Of a stretch of DNA of 64,000 bases, positions 1 to 8,496 are shown piece by piece. Numbering within the stretch: the first letter of the stretch is position 1; each line of letters starts with the position of its first letter. The position numbers and the translations under genes are program-made. Origin of the DNA: Salegentibacter salarius (lineage in GTDB: Bacteria; Bacteroidota; Bacteroidia; Flavobacteriales; Flavobacteriaceae); assembly GCF_900168265.1 (NCBI RefSeq), contig NZ_FVZF01000002.1, positions 186,001 to 250,000 on the forward strand, given 5' to 3'. The notes under the pieces are model-generated. The model ran no database searches. It saw only the letters and a list, made by a program, of their open reading frames with translations, and was not told the DNA's origin.

Positions 1-1946
1 TTATTCGCTTCTGGAAAAGATCTAAATTTGTTAGGGCAGATTACCAGGAAGACAAAAAAAGCCTAATAGACAATTATAAGGAAAGCGGTTATCGTGATGC
101 CAGGATCGTAACAGATTCTCTAGTTGAAATTGATGACGAAACAATTGCTTTAAACCTTAAAATTGAAGAAGGAGATCAATATTATATTGGAGATATTGAT
201 TACCTGGGGAATTCAGTTTATACAGATGCACAGCTAGAACGTGTTCTGGGAATAAAAAAGGGAGATGTTTACAATGGGGTTCTTTTAGACAAAAGAATTG
301 CGGATCAAACTAAACCAGACGGAGAAGATCTTTCTAACCTATATAAAAACAACGGTTATTTATTTTCTACTATCAACCTTGTAGAGACCAATGTCTACAA
401 CGACACCATAGACTTTGAAATTAGAATTGTTGAAGGGAAAGAAGCTTACTTCAACAACATTAGAGTAACCGGAAACGATAAAACAAAAGATCACGTAATT
501 TACCGTGAGCTAAGAACTAAACCCGGGCAAAAATATAGCCAGGAAGATGTTGTAAATACAGTAAGAGAACTTGGTCAACTTGGTTTTTTTGATGCAGAAC
601 AGTTAGAACCAAAATTTGTAGATCCAGATCCACAATCGGGTACTTTAGATCTTGAATATTCTGTGGTAGAAGCTGGTGCCAGCCAAATAGAACTACAAGG
701 TGGTTATGGTGGTGGAGGCTTTATTGGTACTTTAGGGCTTTCTTTCAACAACTTCTCTTTATCGGGAATTTTTGACAAAGAAGCTTACAAACCGGTACCT
801 ATGGGAGATGGGCAAACCCTTTCTCTTAGAGCACAGGCCAGTACTTTTTACCAAACCTACAGCCTTTCATTTATGGAACCATGGTTAGGCGGTAAAAAGC
901 CGGTAAGTCTTCAAACTTCATTCTCTTATACGAGACAGTTTTTATTCGATTATGTAAACAGGGAGGCAGATAGAAGTAGAAGTTTTGATATTCTTGGAGT
1001 AAATATTGGTTTGGCAAAACGTTTAACCGTGCCAGATCCTTACATCACTGTATCTCACTCTGTAGGTTTTCAGCGTTATAACCTAAATAACTATAATACA
1101 GGTTTATTTACTTTTGGTGATGGTCACTCAAATAACTTCACCTACACTTTAGGACTTACACGGGATAACACTTATGTAAACCCAATTTTCCCAACGGGAG
1201 GTTCTAAATTTAAGATCACTGCTAAATTCACTCCTCCATACTCTCTTTGGAATGGTGTAGATTACGCTAATTTAGCCGAAGACAGAGAATACCAGTTAGA
1301 AGATGAAAACGGTAATCTTATTAACCAACAAGGCGATAGGGTAACACCTGAGAATGCTGTCGGGGACCAACGTAAAATAGACCAGAAGAAATTTAACTGG
1401 CTGGAATTCTATAAAGTTAAGTTTAGTGGAGAATGGTATACCCAAATTTACGATAAGCTTGTACTAAGAACCAATGCAGAATACGGTTTCCTTGGAGCAT
1501 ATAACAACGAACGTGGCGTTCCTCCTTTTGAAAGATTCTTTCTTGGTGGGGACGGACTTGGAGCATTTAGTTTAGATGGTAGAGAAACCATTCAGTTAAG
1601 AGGTTATCCAAACCAATCTGTAGTACCTATAGATCGCCCTGCAGGAGTGAATGATGATGGTGCAACTATCTATAACAAATACTCTTTAGAGCTTAGATAC
1701 CCTATTACACTTAAACCTTCAGCATCTATTTACGCCCTTACCTTTTTAGAAGGTGGTGCATCTTACGATAACTTCAGGGATTTTAATCCTTTCCAACTTA
1801 ACAGATCGGCCGGTGCAGGTTTACGAATCTTTATGCCAGCCTTTGGTTTACTTGGTATAGACTTTGGGTATGGATTCGATTCTATCCAGGGAATACCGGG
1901 AGCAAATGGATGGGAAACACATTTCATAATTGGACAGCAATTTTAA
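1..1946 (+). CDS. bamA: BamA/Omp85 outer-membrane assembly factor, 5'-truncated by window edge
   Basis: Central subunit of the outer-membrane beta-barrel assembly machine, which folds barrel proteins into the outer membrane. The reading frame is open from base 3 to the TAA at 1944-1946 (647 residues visible), so the start codon lies before the window; a GTG at 663 in the same frame is internal. The visible part begins in a POTRA domain, followed by at least two more POTRA repeats (the last about bases 440-660, with an RVTGN-like strand and a GQLGFFD turn) and a C-terminal 16-strand-type barrel ending in Phe. The conserved RGY motif of barrel loop L6 is encoded at 1599-1607. Two OmpH/Skp chaperone genes follow, a classical arrangement in which chaperone and insertase share an operon. 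The family call is firm; how much is missing at the N-terminus cannot be known from here. Confidence 0.93.
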   Translation, partial: IRFWKRSKFVRADYQEDKKSLIDNYKESGYRDARIVTDSLVEIDDETIALNLKIEEGDQYYIGDIDYLGNSVYTDAQLERVLGIKKGDVYNGVLLDKRIADQTKPDGEDLSNLYKNNGYLFSTINLVETNVYNDTIDFEIRIVEGKEAYFNNIRVTGNDKTKDHVIYRELRTKPGQKYSQEDVVNTVRELGQLGFFDAEQLEPKFVDPDPQSGTLDLEYSVVEAGASQIELQGGYGGGGFIGTLGLSFNNFSLSGIFDKEAYKPVPMGDGQTLSLRAQASTFYQTYSLSFMEPWLGGKKPVSLQTSFSYTRQFLFDYVNREADRSRSFDILGVNIGLAKRLTVPDPYITVSHSVGFQRYNLNNYNTGLFTFGDGHSNNFTYTLGLTRDNTYVNPIFPTGGSKFKITAKFTPPYSLWNGVDYANLAEDREYQLEDENGNLINQQGDRVTPENAVGDQRKIDQKKFNWLEFYKVKFSGEWYTQIYDKLVLRTNAEYGFLGAYNNERGVPPFERFFLGGDGLGAFSLDGRETIQLRGYPNQSVVPIDRPAGVNDDGATIYNKYSLELRYPITLKPSASIYALTFLEGGASYDNFRDFNPFQLNRSAGAGLRIFMPAFGLLGIDFGYGFDSIQGIPGANGWETHFIIGQQF

Positions 1947-1979
1947 TTTGGCACGATATTTTCTATATTCGATTTAAGT

Positions 1980-2783
1980 ATGCTTAAAAGAACATTTTTA
2001 TTCACACTTTTTATCTTGATTGGTTTCGGAGCAAATGCCCAAAAGCCAATAAATATAGGCTATGTGGATATGGAATATATCCTAGAAAATGTTCCCGAAT
2101 ATCAGCAAGCTTCAACTCAATTAGACCAGAGAGTTAAAGAATGGCAAAATGAAATTGAGCAGAAGCGGAAAGAAATTAATGAAATGAAAACCAGCCTGCA
2201 AAATGAACGCGCGCTACTTACTTCTGAACTTATTGAGGAACGGAAAGAAGAGATCGCATATCAGCAGGAACAGGCAACAGATTATGAGCAAAAGCGTTTT
2301 GGCCCGAAAGGTGATTATATGATTCAGAAGCGGCAATTAATAAAGCCCATTCAGGATCAGGTTTTCACAGCGGTTCAGGAAATAGCCGAAACAAGGGATT
2401 TCGATTTTATATTTGATAGAAATGCTGAATCGGGTATGCTTTTTGCTAAAAACCGTTTTGACTTAAGTGACCAGGTTTTAAGAAGCATCAACAGAGCTTC
2501 TAACCGAAGACAAATTGAGACCAAACAAGAAGAACGGGAGCTGGAAAGAGCTGAAGCGCGCACAGCAGAAGAAGATGAAGAATTAAGCGCGAGAGAAAAA
2601 GCCGTTGAGGATCGCAAAAGTGAGCGCCAGGCCTTAATAGAAGAAAGAAGGAGAAAACAAGATTCTATTAAAGAAGCAAGACAAAGAGCATTTGAAGAAC
2701 GCAGAGAAAGAATTTTAAAAGAAAGACAACAAAAAAGAGATTCTATTGAAGCGGCACGAGCAAGAAAAGACACGATAAACTAA
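1980..2783 (+). CDS. OmpH/Skp-family periplasmic chaperone with long charged tail
   Basis: Periplasmic chaperone of the Skp/OmpH family, expected to hold unfolded outer-membrane proteins for BamA. The 267-residue product starts with a signal peptide (about residues 1-21, ending in ANAQ), then an OmpH domain of about residues 24-165 containing the helical arm region. It then has roughly 100 further residues made almost wholly of Arg, Glu, Lys, Gln and Ala, predicted to be a continuous coiled coil. Typical Skp proteins are 160-180 residues, like the next gene, so the tail is an extension. It begins 33 bases after bamA, probably in the same transcript. The tail's function is unknown; it could lengthen the chaperone tentacles or contact peptidoglycan (inference). 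Confidence 0.88.
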   Translation: MLKRTFLFTLFILIGFGANAQKPINIGYVDMEYILENVPEYQQASTQLDQRVKEWQNEIEQKRKEINEMKTSLQNERALLTSELIEERKEEIAYQQEQATDYEQKRFGPKGDYMIQKRQLIKPIQDQVFTAVQEIAETRDFDFIFDRNAESGMLFAKNRFDLSDQVLRSINRASNRRQIETKQEERELERAEARTAEEDEELSAREKAVEDRKSERQALIEERRRKQDSIKEARQRAFEERRERILKERQQKRDSIEAARARKDTIN

Positions 2784-2826
2784 ATAATTTTAAACCTTAA
2801 TACTTAAACAATTAATATCAATTAAA

Positions 2827-3336
2827 ATGAAACAATTCAAAACACTTTTTATAGCCCTTGCATTAACCATAGGAGCTACTACATTTACAAACGCACAGAG
2901 TAAAGTTGCCCACATCGCTACCCAGGAGTTGGTAGAAACTATGCCTGCTTATAAAGATGCAATGTCTCAACTTGAAAAGTTAGAGAAAACTTACGATGCT
3001 GAGATTAAAGATATGCTTACTGAAGCTCAAAATACTATGCAACGTTACCAATCTGAAGCTGAAACAGTAACAGAAGAAGAAAATGCAAAAAGAGCAAGCG
3101 AACTTCAGGCAACTGAAAGAAGAATCCAGGAACACAGCCAGAGAGCAAGACAGGAGCTACAAAAGAAAGAAAACGATCTAATTAGACCGGTAATTGAAAA
3201 AGCTCGTGAAGCTATCCAAAAAGTAGCCAGAGAACAAGGATACGATTATGTACTTGACTCTACTACTGGAACAGGAGTAATCCTTGCCGACGGTAAGAAC
3301 CTTATGGCTGATGTAAAAGCTGAATTGGGAATGTAA
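2827..3336 (+). CDS. OmpH/Skp-family periplasmic chaperone
   Basis: Second OmpH/Skp chaperone, 169 residues, of normal family length. A signal peptide of about 23 residues ends in TNAQ, followed by the short beta body strand (KVAHIATQELVETMP), a long helical arm rich in Glu, Gln and Lys, and the returning C-terminal strand with the YDYVLDS motif typical of the Bacteroidota branch. It lies 43 bases after the longer paralog and is closed by a strong terminator at 3365-3397, so bamA and the two chaperones form one transcription unit. It probably forms a trimer that carries outer-membrane proteins across the periplasm. Whether the two paralogs have separate clients cannot be read from sequence. 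Confidence 0.9.
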   Translation: MKQFKTLFIALALTIGATTFTNAQSKVAHIATQELVETMPAYKDAMSQLEKLEKTYDAEIKDMLTEAQNTMQRYQSEAETVTEEENAKRASELQATERRIQEHSQRARQELQKKENDLIRPVIEKAREAIQKVAREQGYDYVLDSTTGTGVILADGKNLMADVKAELGM

Positions 3337-3364
3337 TTTTCACCCAATACATAAATAAAGAGTA

Positions 3365-3397
3365 AAAACTGCGCCCCTTTTAGGCGCAGTTTTTATT
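3365..3397 (+). terminator. Intrinsic terminator after bamA-ompH-ompH
   Basis: An 11-bp perfect stem (3365-3375 with 3383-3393) encloses a 7-base loop and runs into a T-rich tract ending TTATTTTTG. It ends the bamA-chaperone unit. The T-tract overlaps a -7 promoter element for murI. Confidence 0.88.
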
Positions 3398-3401
3398 TTT
3401 G
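3394..3401 (+). promoter_or_regulatory. Candidate -7 element for murI
   Basis: TATTTTTG matches the Bacteroidota -7 consensus TAnnTTTG exactly and lies 5 bases before the murI ATG at 3407. No TTG is present 17-23 bases upstream, where the terminator stem sits. If used, the transcript would start on or within a few bases of the ATG, giving a nearly leaderless message. Confidence 0.45.
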
Positions 3402-3406
3402 TACCA

Positions 3407-4204
3407 ATGAACTATTCGCAACCTATAGGCATATTTGATTCGGGTGTTGGAGGAACTTCTATTTGGAAGGAAATTCACGACTTACTTCCTTTTGAAAAAA
3501 CAATTTATCTAGCCGATAGCAAGAATGCACCCTACGGGGAAAAGCCCATTGAAGAGATTAAAAATCTCAGCCGGAAAAACACGGAGAAGTTGCTGGATAT
3601 GGGCGCCAAGATAATCGTGGTTGCCTGCAATACTGCCACGACTAATGCTATTAAAGATTTAAGAAATGAATATTCTATTCCTTTTATAGGAATTGAACCG
3701 GCAATTAAACCGGCCGCTTTAAAATCAAAATCAAAAACTATAGGCATACTGGCCACCCGCGGAACGCTAACCAGTACTCTTTTCTCCCAGACTTCAGATT
3801 TTTATGCAAGAAATATTAATGTAGTAGAAATTGAAGGTCGTGGCCTGGTAGAACTTATTGAAGCAGGAGAACTGGATTCCCCTCAAATGAAAAGTCTTTT
3901 ACTTAAATTACTGGAACCATTTTTTGTAAATAAGATAGACTACCTGGTGCTGGGTTGCAGTCACTATCCTTATCTTATTCCTATACTAAAAGAATTGCTT
4001 CCAAAGGAAGTAGTAATTATAGATTCAGGAGAGGCCGTAGCGAGGCAAACAAAATCCATTCTTGAATTAAATAATTTATTACTGAAAGAAGAACCAATGG
4101 AAAGACCCATTCCGGAATTTTTCAGCAACACCAATCCCACAGTGCTTGAAAATTTAACTGAAGCCGTAAAATATGGGTATAAAGTTAGTTATCTGGATTT
4201 CTAA
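3407..4204 (+). CDS. murI: Glutamate racemase
   Basis: Interconverts L- and D-glutamate, supplying D-Glu for the peptidoglycan stem peptide; cytoplasmic, cofactor-independent. The 265-residue product has the Asp/Glu racemase signature DSGVGG (residues 11-16) and the two catalytic cysteines: Cys74 in VACNTATT and Cys184 in LGCSHYPY. Length is normal for MurI. It begins just after the terminator that closes the chaperone unit and is probably transcribed alone. Its stop codon overlaps that of the convergent PorP-like gene by four bases (4201-4204), leaving no room for a separate terminator between them. Confidence 0.96.
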   Translation: MNYSQPIGIFDSGVGGTSIWKEIHDLLPFEKTIYLADSKNAPYGEKPIEEIKNLSRKNTEKLLDMGAKIIVVACNTATTNAIKDLRNEYSIPFIGIEPAIKPAALKSKSKTIGILATRGTLTSTLFSQTSDFYARNINVVEIEGRGLVELIEAGELDSPQMKSLLLKLLEPFFVNKIDYLVLGCSHYPYLIPILKELLPKEVVIIDSGEAVARQTKSILELNNLLLKEEPMERPIPEFFSNTNPTVLENLTEAVKYGYKVSYLDF

Positions 4205-5196
4205 TTAACAGCGGGACACTTACAATTCCAGCGTCCTCTGCTTTTTCCAAAATCGTATCCAATAGTGATTTGATGGAAGCCGTTATTGCTTAATACTACC
4301 GAGTTGAACTGGTAGCTAAAAGTATAACCAAACATAAAATTATTGTAATCTAAACCGACAAATGGAGTAATGTAGCGTAGCTGCTGACTTTTAATTTCTT
4401 CTCCCTCTGATGTATACTCGGCTCCTTCAAAGCTATTTCTGTATGAAATTCCACCCCATAATTGACCAAAATTTACATTGCGATAAACTTTCATATTTAA
4501 ATCAATATTCATCTCATTAGTAACTTCACGCAGTTGAAATAAGGTAGATGGCTCATAACTCCAGTCACTATCATTAGTGAATACATAGCCTGTAGAGAAC
4601 AAATATTTACGTTGATTGCTGGGAACAGCATCGGAATAAAAAAGTTCTCGATTTACCGAGATAATATTTTTTGCAGCTAAATGAGCGTAGAAATCAAGAT
4701 AATAATAAGACATTCCAACATCCATATTAGCGAAAACATCAGATATATTATTTCCAGTGACAAAGGGATCAAATTCGGTGAACCCGCTTTGATCTAATCT
4801 ATGCTGAATAATACCTGCACTAATACCAAAAGAAAGCTGGTTGAGATCCAATTCACTCCTGGAGAAAAGCAAATGATAGGCAACTGTTCCGTAGGCCCCT
4901 ATTTTAGAGAAATTTCCATTTTGATCATTAAAAACAATTCCGCCAACACCAAGTTTGTCTCCCACCCTTCCATTTACAGCCAGTGTTTGTAAGCTGGGAG
5001 CATTCTCCACGTCAAACCATTGTTGCCTGGCAGTAAGCCTTATTTGATTTCTATTGGCCGCACCGGCCATAGAGGGATGGATAAGAAAAAGGTTATCGGT
5101 TAGGTAATCGGAATAAATGGGAATTACTTCCTGTGCTTTTGCTGAGGAATTCAGTAAAAAACCAAATAGTATTATAAAAATGATTTTTGCAGCCAT
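4201..5196 (-). CDS. PorP/SprF-family type IX secretion-associated outer-membrane protein
   Basis: Member of the PorP/SprF family, outer-membrane barrels that work with the type IX secretion system; in gliding flavobacteria SprF is needed for secretion of the adhesin SprB. The chosen start at 5196 places a clean signal peptide (MAAKIIFIILFGFLLN, cleavage after AKAQ) at the N-terminus; a longer in-frame start at 5247 adds 17 residues. The family hallmarks are visible: a mature N-terminus with the HPSMAGA motif, LTARQQWF, repeated GVGG/GYG beta-strand patterns, and a short tail with two Cys near the end (CKC). Genomes usually carry many paralogs, each often beside a large secreted partner; no partner is adjacent here. 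Its stop overlaps murI by four bases. Confidence 0.85.
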   Translation of the reverse strand: MAAKIIFIILFGFLLNSSAKAQEVIPIYSDYLTDNLFLIHPSMAGAANRNQIRLTARQQWFDVENAPSLQTLAVNGRVGDKLGVGGIVFNDQNGNFSKIGAYGTVAYHLLFSRSELDLNQLSFGISAGIIQHRLDQSGFTEFDPFVTGNNISDVFANMDVGMSYYYLDFYAHLAAKNIISVNRELFYSDAVPSNQRKYLFSTGYVFTNDSDWSYEPSTLFQLREVTNEMNIDLNMKVYRNVNFGQLWGGISYRNSFEGAEYTSEGEEIKSQQLRYITPFVGLDYNNFMFGYTFSYQFNSVVLSNNGFHQITIGYDFGKSRGRWNCKCPAVN

Positions 5197-5286
5197 CGAA
5201 ATTTGGCTAGCTTTAAAACACCTGATAAATAAAGTTCTAATCCCCATAAGAAAGGTAAAGATATAGATTAACTAAGTTTTCTTTAG

Positions 5287-5294
5287 TACTTTTG
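5287..5294 (+). promoter_or_regulatory. Candidate -7 element for the Nfu gene
   Basis: TACTTTTG fits TAnnTTTG exactly and ends 13 bases before the ATG at 5308. I see no TTG at the expected 17-23-base distance upstream, so the -33 half is weak or absent. Confidence 0.45.
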
Positions 5295-5307
5295 CAAAAA
5301 AATTGAT

Positions 5308-6231
5308 ATGAGCGATTTCACTATAAATATACAAGGCACAAATAAACCGGGAATCATAAAATTTGAAACCAACAAATTTTTAACCCGTCACGAAAATTAC
5401 GAATTTAACAATATAGATGAAGCAGCTAAATCTCCATTAGCACAGCAATTGTTTTACCTACCTTTTGTAAAAACGGTTTACATAGCTCAAAATTTCATCG
5501 CGATTGAAAAATATGATATCGTAGAATGGGATGATGTGCAGGAAGAAGTTGCCGCCCAAATAGAAGATTTTCTAAATAAAGATGGTGTGGTGATTAAGGA
5601 AGATGCAGATCAAACAAAAAATGTTCCGGTAACGGTTTATGCTGAAAGCACACCAAACCCGGGCGTAATGAAGTTTGTAGCGAATAAAAAACTGGTTTTA
5701 AAAACTGCCGAGTTCAAAAATATTGATGAAGCTAAAGATGCGCCACTTGCGCAACAACTTTTTCATTTCCCTTTTGTAAAAGCAGTATTTATAGATTCTA
5801 ATTACGTTTCTATCCACAAATATGATGTTGCGCAATGGGAGGAAATCACCCTGGAGTTAAGAGAATTCATCACTAATTACCTGCAGGATGGGAAAGAAGT
5901 TTTAAAAGCCGAAGCTTCTGTACCTCAACAAACAGAAGCATCAACCCACCCGGCAAATCCAGAGGTAAGCCAGGAAATTAAAGACCTGGACGATACTTCA
6001 AAACAGGTTATCGCGATTCTTGATGAATACATTAAACCTGCTGTTGCCAGTGATGGTGGAAATATTCTTTTTGATTCTTACAATTCTGAAAATAAAACCG
6101 TTAAAGTTATCCTTCAGGGAGCTTGTAGTGGCTGCCCTTCTTCAACCATGACGCTTAAAAGCGGAATTGAAACGATGCTAAGAGATATGCTTCGCGGAAA
6201 AGTAGATTACGTAGAAGCAGTAAACGGATAA
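5308..6231 (+). CDS. NifU/Nfu-type iron-sulfur cluster carrier with duplicated N-terminal domain
   Basis: Cytoplasmic carrier that holds an assembled iron-sulfur cluster and passes it to client enzymes. Of the 307 residues, two Nfu N-terminal domains stand in tandem (about 3-95 and 107-200); both contain APLAQQLF/SPLAQQLF followed by PFVK, showing an internal duplication. A flexible Pro/Glu linker (about 200-222) leads to a C-terminal NifU domain carrying the cluster-binding CSGC pair, Cys273 and Cys276. No IscS or SufB is nearby, so it probably acts downstream of the SUF system encoded elsewhere. The respiratory and QueG proteins in this window are plausible clients (inference). It ends 12 bases before the convergent phosphate transporter gene, with no terminator between. 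Confidence 0.92.
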   Translation: MSDFTINIQGTNKPGIIKFETNKFLTRHENYEFNNIDEAAKSPLAQQLFYLPFVKTVYIAQNFIAIEKYDIVEWDDVQEEVAAQIEDFLNKDGVVIKEDADQTKNVPVTVYAESTPNPGVMKFVANKKLVLKTAEFKNIDEAKDAPLAQQLFHFPFVKAVFIDSNYVSIHKYDVAQWEEITLELREFITNYLQDGKEVLKAEASVPQQTEASTHPANPEVSQEIKDLDDTSKQVIAILDEYIKPAVASDGGNILFDSYNSENKTVKVILQGACSGCPSSTMTLKSGIETMLRDMLRGKVDYVEAVNG

Positions 6232-6243
6232 TTTCTGAAGCTG

Positions 6244-8496
6244 CTAAAGCGTAGATTTCGCTTCAACATAGAATTCCCTAAATAGCTGAACTAAATTAAG
6301 CGTAGACGAAATAAGGTCTTTAGATTCCAGTAAAAGCCCAAAGTAAAGTTTGGTGTTTTTAGGACTGCTTTCTGAAGTCCTTATGCGTTTAATTTGTTTC
6401 TCTATCATTTCTGAAACCATATCGAGCAATTGTTGCTTTTCAGCAAGAATATCATCTAACCGCTCAAAATCGTGTTCATCAAAAGTGTACTTTATTTCCG
6501 AAAATAACTCCTGAAGTTTTTTATCTATCTTTTTCAGATCCCTAATCTGGTTAAATTTTAGGTTTTTGTGGTTGTTATTTACGTGCTCAAAAGAGTTTCG
6601 GGTAATATATCGGGTAGAGTTTACCATTTCCTGTAAATAATTCAGCAAATGAATATAAAATCGACTCGCTTCCACCGAATCTTCATCCAGCGATTTTATA
6701 AAATAATAGATATTACCTTTTAGATCGTCTACCTCACTTTCAAGCTCACCAACTTTTTTATTATTCTTCTTAAGTTTACCAAGATCGTGATATCCTAAAT
6801 TATCTACAGTTTTGGTGTAGCGCTTTTTAATACCCGAAATCACCTGAGAGATATTCACCGAACTTTCGGCGGTAATCTCATTAATGGTAATAATATCGGT
6901 ACGTTTATATTTTTTCTGAAGTTTATTCGCTTTAGATTTTTTCGCGTGAGACAGCGTATTTCTTATAATAACAAAGGCGGTAAAACAAACAAGGATAGCA
7001 ATAGCTATAAGCCCTCCAAAATAAATAATCACAGCAAAAAGTGCTGCTCCAAGAAATGCCACAAAAGCGGTTACAAACCAACCTCCAATAACATTAAGAA
7101 CACCGGCAACCCTGTAAACAGCACTTTCCTGGTTCCAGGCCCTATCAGCTAAAGAAGTTCCCATCGCCACCATAAAAGTCACGTAGGTAGTAGAAAGCGG
7201 AAGCTGCAAATTAGTCCCCATTGAAATCAAAATACTGGCCACCACCAAATTCACAGATGCCCGCACCAAATCGAACGCAGGCGGTGCGATTTCTCTCCCG
7301 GTAGTTTTTGCCTTTGGAGTTTCAAATTGCGTATCAATTCTATTTCTAACTTTTTTAGGAATTACCTCTGAAACCGCACTACCAAACATCATAGAATATC
7401 TAACGATTGTTCGGGATAAATAATTAGCTCCAAACCGTTCTGAACCCTCATTCTGCCTGGATAATTTTACACCGGTATCTACAACTGCTTTCGCTTTATC
7501 AGAAAACCAGATAGTAAGAACCATGACTCCTCCGGCAAAAATTAAGATAATTTCAGGGGTAGGAACACTGCCGGCCAAATCGCTCATTAACAATTCTGAA
7601 GCGGCAACCCCAGAGGCACTCCATATTTCATAAGATTGCCAGGCAGCTATGGGCACCCCAATAAAATTAACAAGATCGTTTCCTGCAAAAGCGAGCGCCA
7701 ATGCAAAGGTGCCCACCATAACAATGAGTTTAAGAATATTTACCTTAAAGAAACTTGTTAAGACCTTAGAGAGAATTGTAAAGCCTATTAAGCTAAAAAT
7801 AATGATCTGTATGCGGTTATTGTGTACATCTTCCACAAAGTGATCTGATACAAAAGCTAAGCTATTTAGCCCTTTAATAAGAATAAAATAGAAAATCGCA
7901 GCAAGGGAAACTCCGCCAAAAATGGCCCCGGTGTATTTCAGTTTTCTTTCGTATTTAAAAGAAAGCACTAGGCGTGAAAAATACTGAACAACCGCGCCGG
8001 CCACAAAAGCAATAACAATAGCCAGTAAAATGCCAAAAATAACTTCAGAAGCTTTGTCAACATTTATAAAATCTACCAAATTAGAAATATCATTGGTAGT
8101 TTTAAAGATCTTTATAAGCGCAATACTAACGGCCGCTCCCAACAGCTCGAACATAATTGAGACGGTAGTAGAGGTTGGCAGCCCCAGGGAATTAAAGAAA
8201 TCAAGCAACAGAACATCGGTAAGCATTACGGCCATAAAAATGACCATGATCTCTTCAAAGTAGAATTCTTGCGGAAGAAAAATTCCTTTTCGGGCTACTT
8301 CCATTAATCCGCTGGAAAATATGGCGCCTACTGCCACTCCCAAACTTGCAATAATGAGAATAGAACGAAGGGAAACCGCTTTGGAACCTACTGCAGAGTT
8401 AAGAAAATTAATGGCATCGTTACTCACCCCAACCACTAAATCTGTAATGGCCAGGATAAATAAAAGTCCCAGAATTATTAAGTAAACATCCTGCAT
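6244..8496 (-). CDS. PitA/PHO4-family inorganic phosphate transporter with PhoU-like C-terminal domain
   Basis: Inner-membrane low-affinity phosphate permease driven by a cation gradient. The 750-residue product shows the duplicated PHO4 signatures: GVSNDAINFLNSAVGSK near residue 23 and GLPTSTTV near 105 in the first half, then GNDLVNF near 270 and LPLSTTYVTF near 435 in the second. About 12 membrane segments end near residue 520. The remaining 200 residues are soluble, charged and helical with repeated heptad-like stretches, resembling PhoU/DUF47 regulators that are often separate proteins next to Pit genes. The fusion suggests a permease carrying its own regulatory module. The gene stands alone between convergent nfu and divergent dodecin; I could not find a convincing -7 element before it. 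Confidence 0.9.
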   Translation of the reverse strand: MQDVYLIILGLLFILAITDLVVGVSNDAINFLNSAVGSKAVSLRSILIIASLGVAVGAIFSSGLMEVARKGIFLPQEFYFEEIMVIFMAVMLTDVLLLDFFNSLGLPTSTTVSIMFELLGAAVSIALIKIFKTTNDISNLVDFINVDKASEVIFGILLAIVIAFVAGAVVQYFSRLVLSFKYERKLKYTGAIFGGVSLAAIFYFILIKGLNSLAFVSDHFVEDVHNNRIQIIIFSLIGFTILSKVLTSFFKVNILKLIVMVGTFALALAFAGNDLVNFIGVPIAAWQSYEIWSASGVAASELLMSDLAGSVPTPEIILIFAGGVMVLTIWFSDKAKAVVDTGVKLSRQNEGSERFGANYLSRTIVRYSMMFGSAVSEVIPKKVRNRIDTQFETPKAKTTGREIAPPAFDLVRASVNLVVASILISMGTNLQLPLSTTYVTFMVAMGTSLADRAWNQESAVYRVAGVLNVIGGWFVTAFVAFLGAALFAVIIYFGGLIAIAILVCFTAFVIIRNTLSHAKKSKANKLQKKYKRTDIITINEITAESSVNISQVISGIKKRYTKTVDNLGYHDLGKLKKNNKKVGELESEVDDLKGNIYYFIKSLDEDSVEASRFYIHLLNYLQEMVNSTRYITRNSFEHVNNNHKNLKFNQIRDLKKIDKKLQELFSEIKYTFDEHDFERLDDILAEKQQLLDMVSEMIEKQIKRIRTSESSPKNTKLYFGLLLESKDLISSTLNLVQLFREFYVEAKSTL

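Noticed and set aside
663-1946. A 427-residue gene starting at GTG 663
   Set aside because: The frame is open back to base 3 and encodes POTRA domains of the same BamA protein.
2375-2773. 132-codon open frame opposite the OmpH tail
   Set aside because: Ser/Leu-rich product is the complement of the Arg/Glu coiled coil; a composition artefact.
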